DNA of 64,000 nt from Actinoplanes utahensis (GTDB taxonomy: Bacteria > Actinomycetota > Actinomycetes > Mycobacteriales > Micromonosporaceae), in the NCBI RefSeq assembly GCF_016862455.1, contig NZ_BOMZ01000106.1, positions 1 to 64,000 on the forward strand, written 5' to 3'. Position numbers and translations under genes: made by a program. Below are positions 60,251 to 64,000 of this stretch, one piece after another. Every line of letters starts with the position of its first letter. Position 1 is the stretch's first letter. Under the pieces are notes generated by a model, which did no database searches, was not told the DNA's origin, and was given only the letters and a program-made list of their open reading frames with translations.

Positions 60251-60793
60251 TCAGGGGGTGGGGAAGTGGATGTGCCAGTGGGTGTGGTGGGTGAGGCGGA
60301 TGGTGGCGAGGGGCGCTACTTCGAGGCGGCGGATGTGGGTGGTGGGGAGGTCGAGGGCGGCGGTGAGCAGGGTTCGGATGATGAGGGGGTGGGCGACGGC
60401 GGTGAGGGTGCGGCCGGTCTGCCGGTGGAGCCAGGCGCTGGTGCGGGTGTGGACGGTGTTCAGGGATTCGCCGCCGTGGGGGTGGGCGGCCGGGTCGGTG
60501 AGCCAGGTGTGCAGGTCGGTGGGGTTGATCTGGTCGAGGGTGTGGCCGGTCCAGGTGCCGTAGTCGGGGTCGGCGAGGGCGGGTTCCTCGGTGAGGGTGG
60601 TGGGGGTGAAGAGGGTGGTGGCGGTCTGGTGGGCGGCGCGGCTGGGGGCGATGACGCAGGGGCCGCGGAGGGGGGTGGAACGTGCGACGAGGGCGGCCTG
60701 TCGGCCGCCCTCGTCGAGGTGGGGGTCGCCGCCGAACTCGGCCCGGCGCAGGGCGGGGGTGTGTGCGGTGGCGATGAGGTGGAGGCCGGTCAC
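60251..60793 (-). CDS. Histidine phosphatase, cobalamin-associated
   Basis: 180 residues. VTGLHLIATAHTPALRRAEF corresponds to the RHG motif start (here ATAHTPA, Arg of RHG not retained), followed by DEGGRQAALVARSTPL, LADPDYGTWTGHTLDQINPT, PHGGESLNTVHTRTSAWLHR (GGES) and TLTAVAHPLIIRTLLTAALD, where the second His lies (AHP). It belongs to the branched histidine-phosphatase group that accompanies CbtAB in actinobacteria; a role as alpha-ribazole phosphatase is possible. GTG overlaps the cbtA stop (GTGA). Confidence 0.8.
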   Translation of the reverse strand: MTGLHLIATAHTPALRRAEFGGDPHLDEGGRQAALVARSTPLRGPCVIAPSRAAHQTATTLFTPTTLTEEPALADPDYGTWTGHTLDQINPTDLHTWLTDPAAHPHGGESLNTVHTRTSAWLHRQTGRTLTAVAHPLIIRTLLTAALDLPTTHIRRLEVAPLATIRLTHHTHWHIHFPTP

Positions 60794-61548
60794 GGGGTGG
60801 TGGCGGGCTCCGGTCGTCCGGTTCTGGTCAGGGTGTCGGCGAGCTGGTTGAGCAGGCCGGCGTAGGTGAGGCCGAGGGTGGTCCAGAGGACGACCTGGGT
60901 GCCGAGTGACGAGATCCGGAAGTTCCACAGCAGGGTGGCGGGGAAGTCGTCGGGGACTTCGTCGAAGGTGGGCAGGAGGGTGTAGGCGATGGCGACGACG
61001 GTGAGGAAGCCGGCGGTGCCGGCGGCGGCGCGGCGCCATTGGTGGGTTTGGGTGCGGGCGGCGAGGACGCCGGCCCAGACGGCGACGAGGCCGAGGACCA
61101 GGACTGCGAGGTAGGCGGCGGTGCGCTGGTCGATGGTGTCGGGGTTGCCGACGGCGGGCGGGTTGGGCGGGTATTTGAGGTAGGGCACGACGACGATGCC
61201 GGTGAGGGCTGCGGCGGCGAGGCCGAGGGCTGCGGTGGTGTCGCTGCCGGTGCGCAGGCGGCGGCGCAGGACCGTGTAGGCGGTGGCGAGGATGCCGCCG
61301 AGGGCGGCGCCGTAGAGGCCGGTGGCGAGCAGGAGTCCGACGGTGGACTGGATGTCGCGTTCGACCAGGGGTTCCTCGCCGGGTTCGCCGGCGGGTGCGG
61401 CGGCTTGCTCGATGGCGATGGCCGCGTTGACGTGGGGTTCGCCGGCGATGTAGGCGAAGGCTCCGGCGAGCAGGCCGGCGATGAGGCCGGCGAGCAGGCC
61501 GCGGAGCAGGAGCTGGATGTAGCGGGGGGTGCCGTGGGTCAGTGGCAC
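60790..61548 (-). CDS. cbtA: Cobalt transporter subunit CbtA
   Basis: 252 residues with five to six hydrophobic segments: LLLRGLLAGLIAGLLAGAFA followed by YIAGEPHVNAAIAIEQA, VGLLLATGLYGAALGGILAT, ALGLAAAALTGIVVVPYLKY with PPNPPAVG, AAYLAVLVLGLVAVWAGVLA, GTAGFLTVVAIAYTLLPTFD. This is the CbtA family, the membrane protein of a B12-regulated cobalt uptake system. Overlaps cbtB by ten bases at its GTG start (61548) and the phosphatase by four. Acts with CbtB. Confidence 0.92.
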   Translation of the reverse strand: MPLTHGTPRYIQLLLRGLLAGLIAGLLAGAFAYIAGEPHVNAAIAIEQAAAPAGEPGEEPLVERDIQSTVGLLLATGLYGAALGGILATAYTVLRRRLRTGSDTTAALGLAAAALTGIVVVPYLKYPPNPPAVGNPDTIDQRTAAYLAVLVLGLVAVWAGVLAARTQTHQWRRAAAGTAGFLTVVAIAYTLLPTFDEVPDDFPATLLWNFRISSLGTQVVLWTTLGLTYAGLLNQLADTLTRTGRPEPATTP

Positions 61549-61742
61549 GGGACACCGAGCAGGTGGCGGCCGTCGTGCATGAGTTCGTGCAGGTACATGC
61601 CGCTCTGGCTGATGGCGCCCTGGTCGAAGGCGACGAGGTAGGCGAGCAGCAGCATGATGCCGGTGAATCCGGCGGCCGTGGCGAGGAGTCGCGGGGAGAC
61701 GGCGGGGAGGGCGAGCGGCTTGGTGGTGTGTGCCTTGGGCAT
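61539..61742 (-). CDS. cbtB: Cobalt transporter subunit CbtB
   Basis: 67 residues, one transmembrane segment (LLATAAGFTGIMLLLAYLVA) and the C-terminal metal-binding tail SGMYLHELMHDGRHLLGVPC followed by H. The HELMHDGRHLLG(F/V)PCH ending is the family signature. It probably binds Co(II) outside and delivers it to CbtA. ATG at 61742 with AGGAGG upstream. First gene of the B12-riboswitch operon. Confidence 0.94.
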   Translation of the reverse strand: MPKAHTTKPLALPAVSPRLLATAAGFTGIMLLLAYLVAFDQGAISQSGMYLHELMHDGRHLLGVPCH

Positions 61743-61779
61743 GGGGAGTCGAACCTCCTGCGGGATGACGCGTCCCGAT

Positions 61780-61895
61780 CGTTGGGGCCTGCGGTGTGTG
61801 AGTGTCCTGACTCACCACCCGTGGGGGGTGGTTTCACAGTGGCGCGACCGCACCGGACTTGCACCGGTTTCCCTCGCACACCGCAGATTGTGGCT
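61780..61895 (-). promoter_or_regulatory. Cobalamin (AdoCbl) riboswitch
   Basis: Read on the minus strand: TGCGGTGTGCGAGGGAAACC, CCGGTGCAAGTCCGG, CGGTCGCGCCACTGTGAAAC, then CACACACCGCAGG. The B12 box (GCCACTGT), the conserved GGGAA-CCGGTGCAA-TCCGG core and the closing P1 stem (TGCGGTGTG/CACACCGCA) are all there. It lies 40 bases before the cbtB start. It should lower cbtBA expression when cobalamin is plentiful. Confidence 0.93.
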
Positions 61896-61983
61896 GTGTT
61901 CAACCTATCGGCCGTGGTGGGCGGGGCACAACCGGGCACCGGGTACCATCCACGCCGGTCTTTGTGGTGCGGGGGGTGGGTTC

Positions 61984-63174
61984 GTGCGGTGGGGTGCGGC
62001 GGTGGTGGCCGGGGTGCTGGCCGGTGTGGTGGTGCCGGTGCCGGTGCGGGAGGCGGTGGCGGCGCCGCAGTGTGCGGGTCCGCAGCAGGTGGTGGCGGTG
62101 CAACCCGCGGAGTTGCGGGTGTACGGGCCGGCGCGGCTGGCGGGGTTGGCGACCGGCGCCGGGGTGCGGGTGGCGGTGATCGACTCGGGGGTGGACGGGC
62201 GTCATCCGCAGTTGAAAGGGCGGGTGGAGCGGGGCCGGGATCCGTTGCACCGGACGGCGAGTGGGCGTTCGGACTGTGTGGGGCACGGGACGGCGGTGGC
62301 GGGGATCATCGCGGGGATGCCGATGGCGGGTACCGAGGTGCAGGGTCTGGCGCCGGGGGCGACGATCCTTCCGGTGCGGGTGAGTGAGAACTCGGACATG
62401 GATGAGGTGTCGGAGCAGGATTCGCGGACGAGTGTGCGGGCGTTCGCGGAGGGGGTGCGGTGGGCGGTGCGCGACGGCGACGCCGACGTGATCAACATCT
62501 CGCTGGTGATGGTGGGTGAGGATCCGCAGGTGAAGGCGGCCATCTCGGAGGCGGTGGAGGCCGGGGTGATCGTGGTTGCGGCGGCGGGTAACGACGGGCC
62601 GAAGGCGGGGGTGACGTATCCGGCGGATCTTCCCGGGGTGATCGGGGTGGCCGCGGTGGGTGCGGACGGCAAGCTGGCGAACTTCTCGCAGCCGGGCCGG
62701 CATGTGGACATCTCGGCGTACGGGGCGGGGGTGACGGTGCTGGCGCCGGGTGCGGGGCACACGGTGGTGCAGGGGACGAGTTTCGCGACGCCGTTCGTGG
62801 CGGCGACGGCGGCGTTGTTGCGGCAGCGGTTTCCGACCGAGAGTGCGGCGCAGATCGGTGAGCGGATGATGCGGACGGCGGATCCGGCGCCGGGTGGGGC
62901 GAGGAGTGCCGGGTACGGGCGTGGGCTGTTGAATCCGTATCGGGCGCTGACGGAGGATTCGGGTCCGGTGGTGGCCGGGCTGGTGACGGGGTCGCCGGCG
63001 GTGGTGGCGGCGGAGCCGGCGGGGCCGCAGTGGGAGCGGGCCGGCTGGTTCGCTGCCGGTGGTGGTGTGGTGGCGGTGCTGGCCGGGGTGGTGGCGGTGG
63101 TGTTGGGGCGGGGCCGTCGGCGGGGGTGGCGCCCGGCGGGTGACTCCGCCGGTCATGATCGAATGCCGGGATGA
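61984..63174 (+). CDS. Mycosin-type subtilisin protease (type VII secretion-linked)
   Basis: 396 residues. Signal peptide (VRWGAAVVAGVLAGVVVPVP), then an S8 domain with triad Asp (VAVIDSGVDGRHP), His (VGHGTAVAGIIAG) and Ser (VVQGTSFATPFVAATAALL), oxyanion Asn in VAAAGNDGPKA. The N-terminal extension (CAGPQQVVAVQPAELRVYGP) and a C-terminal membrane anchor (GGGVVAVLAGVVAVVLG) followed by a basic tail (GRGRRRGWRP) match the mycosins of ESX systems. It would sit outside the membrane. The SUFU gene overlaps its stop. Confidence 0.88.
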   Translation: MRWGAAVVAGVLAGVVVPVPVREAVAAPQCAGPQQVVAVQPAELRVYGPARLAGLATGAGVRVAVIDSGVDGRHPQLKGRVERGRDPLHRTASGRSDCVGHGTAVAGIIAGMPMAGTEVQGLAPGATILPVRVSENSDMDEVSEQDSRTSVRAFAEGVRWAVRDGDADVINISLVMVGEDPQVKAAISEAVEAGVIVVAAAGNDGPKAGVTYPADLPGVIGVAAVGADGKLANFSQPGRHVDISAYGAGVTVLAPGAGHTVVQGTSFATPFVAATAALLRQRFPTESAAQIGERMMRTADPAPGGARSAGYGRGLLNPYRALTEDSGPVVAGLVTGSPAVVAAEPAGPQWERAGWFAAGGGVVAVLAGVVAVVLGRGRRRGWRPAGDSAGHDRMPG

Positions 63175-63659
63175 TGTGGGACGCTGTCACCGAGGCGTTG
63201 GGCCGGCTCTACCCGCAGTCGCAGCCCTGGCATGTGTCGTTTCCGCCGGGCGGCGCGGATCTGCGGGCGGGGTCGGTGTATCCGGCTGACGGGCATTGGC
63301 ATTACGTGTCGTACGGGCTGGGCTCGCGGTGGGGTGTGGAGTTGACGTTCCGGTTGCGGCGTGGCTCGGAGGTGCAGCCGCCGCAGTGGCCGTTCGTGTT
63401 GCTGAACCGGGTGGCCGGTTATGCCAACGGTCTGCCGGAGCGGTTGGAGGAGGGCCAGTGGATGGATGTGCGCGGCCCGATCACGGGGTTTCCGCACACC
63501 GACGGCGCCGACACCGGTCTGACGGTGCTGATCCTGGCCGTGGATCCGCAGTTGGGTGAGCGGTTTCTGCAGTTGGTGGGGGTGACGGCGGCGGAGGCGA
63601 ACGGGGACGCCGACATCGACGACGATCCGTTGCTGGTCACTGATCCGTCGCGGGTGTGA
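63171..63659 (+). CDS. SUFU-domain protein
   Basis: 162 residues: MMWDAVTEALGRLYPQSQPW then HVSFPPGGADLRAGSVYPAD, HWHYVSYGLG, and GVELTFRLRRGSEVQPPQWP followed by FVLLNRVAGYANGLPERLEE, as in bacterial suppressor-of-fused domains. Several such proteins in Gram-positive bacteria are linked to type VII or polymorphic toxin loci as immunity-like partners. It overlaps the mycosin gene by ATGA. In the present context it may protect against a secreted toxin. Confidence 0.82.
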   Translation: MMWDAVTEALGRLYPQSQPWHVSFPPGGADLRAGSVYPADGHWHYVSYGLGSRWGVELTFRLRRGSEVQPPQWPFVLLNRVAGYANGLPERLEEGQWMDVRGPITGFPHTDGADTGLTVLILAVDPQLGERFLQLVGVTAAEANGDADIDDDPLLVTDPSRV

Positions 63660-63869
63660 CGGTGCCGGTTCGCCGGTGTTCGTAGGGTGGACGGATGTCT
63701 ACTGAGATCAGTGAGCTGCGGGGCCGGGCGGTGCCGGCGGTGACCGGCCGGGATCCGGGTCGGCGGCCGTCCTGACCGGGGGATCGAAGACCTTTGCTGG
63801 GGTACGGGCCGCGCGGTGCCGCCTCTTTCGCGGCGGCGGTCATGGGTGGCCCGTACCACCAAGAATGGG
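63660..63869. other. Intergenic region with a convergent terminator
   Basis: No gene supported; a short frame (63695-63775, MSTEISELRGRAVPAVTGRD) is likely a chance opening. The last part is the hairpin at 63801-63857. Confidence 0.4.
63801..63857. terminator. Convergent hairpin between SUFU gene and minus-strand gene
   Basis: GGTACGGGCC (63801-63810) pairs with GGCCCGTACC (63848-63857), and within it GCCGCC pairs with GGCGGC around a TCTTTCGC loop. It lies between two converging genes and can stop both. Confidence 0.65.
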
Positions 63870-64000
63870 TCAGAAGGCGGTGATGGTGGCTTGGGCGGCG
63901 GCGACGGCCGTCAGGCCGAGCCGGGCGCGGCGGGTGAGCGGGGACCGGATCGCGGTGAGCGCGACGGCGGTGTAGAAGAGGGTCACCAGCGGGGGTGAGG
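63870..64000 (-). CDS. C-terminus of a membrane protein, cut by the window edge
   Basis: Only the last 43 codons are present. The frame reads PPLVTLFYTAVALTAIRSPL then TRRARLGLTAVAAAQATITAF-stop, the end of a multi-pass membrane protein. The position behind a mycosin gene suggests an ESX component such as EccD, but this fragment alone cannot prove it. Confidence 0.5.
   Translation of the reverse strand, partial: SPPLVTLFYTAVALTAIRSPLTRRARLGLTAVAAAQATITAF

Noticed and set aside
61745..61765. tRNA T-arm-like sequence (GGTTCGACTCC on the minus strand)
   Set aside because: No acceptor, D or anticodon arm could be found around it; it is the leader before cbtB.

Overview
The window is GC-rich throughout and its gene content fits a filamentous actinobacterium, most likely a Micromonosporaceae member of the Actinoplanes type. 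The indicators are a secreted GH12/CBM2 cellulase under a CebR-type operator, a SigE-family ECF sigma factor, three F420-type (Ddn-like) nitroreductases, a mycothiol-dependent maleylpyruvate-isomerase-like protein, LexA, a cobalamin riboswitch over cbtBA, and a type VII secretion mycosin. The genus is an inference from content; no rRNA or other marker gene is present.

Layout. 1-4.3 kb is a mobile-DNA scar: a broken winged-helix regulator, a lipoprotein, an ECF sigma/beta-propeller pair enclosed by 124-bp inverted repeats, a tyrosine-recombinase fragment, and an intact serine resolvase with a res-like region. 4.4-9.4 kb holds a HEAT-repeat protein, a secreted DUF11/RTX-type protein, a GNAT and a small membrane protein. 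9.5-12.5 kb is a compact three-gene operon (XRE regulator with an unrecognised C-terminal domain, GT-A-like enzyme, hypothetical protein), the best candidate here for an undescribed system. 12.6-26.4 kb is accessory metabolism: Ig-like secreted protein, NmrA-like protein, LRV/HEAT protein, tandem GNAT, divergent HxlR/SDR pair, hydrolases, macrodomain, DoxX with an iron-box-like site, Ddn, methyltransferases and several hypotheticals. 26.7-27.8 kb is the cellulase.

28-34 kb has a decayed PHP-type hydrolase, a Nudix protein, alpha/beta hydrolases (one with an 11-residue tandem insertion), a second Ddn, a PLD-like protein, a decayed AraC regulator and small membrane proteins. 34.4-38.1 kb has a sulfotransferase-like protein and a drug-type ABC exporter divergent from its TetR regulator. 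38-41 kb has truncated genes (methyltransferase, NACHT-type STAND N-terminus), a formate/nitrite channel and LexA. 41.1-44.4 kb is a four-gene operon (sigma, anti-sigma, ABC ATPase, permease) with overlapping ends. 44.5-55.7 kb has small DNA/RNA-linked proteins, DUF4253 and DUF5995 proteins, a LysR/DMT-exporter pair, lipoproteins, a Ddn-hemerythrin fusion and a two-component system.

55.7-57.2 kb is a segment between two 77-78-bp hairpin-bearing direct repeats that carries a nitrilase relic and a MerR regulator. 57.4-60.1 kb has a lipoprotein and an HTH/P-loop NTPase divergent from a small one-TM peptide. The right end has a B12-riboswitch-controlled cobalt-uptake operon (cbtB, cbtA, histidine phosphatase) divergent from a mycosin-SUFU pair, followed by the 3' end of a membrane protein that runs off the window; together these probably mark the edge of an ESX locus. 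No rRNA, tRNA or CRISPR array was found.
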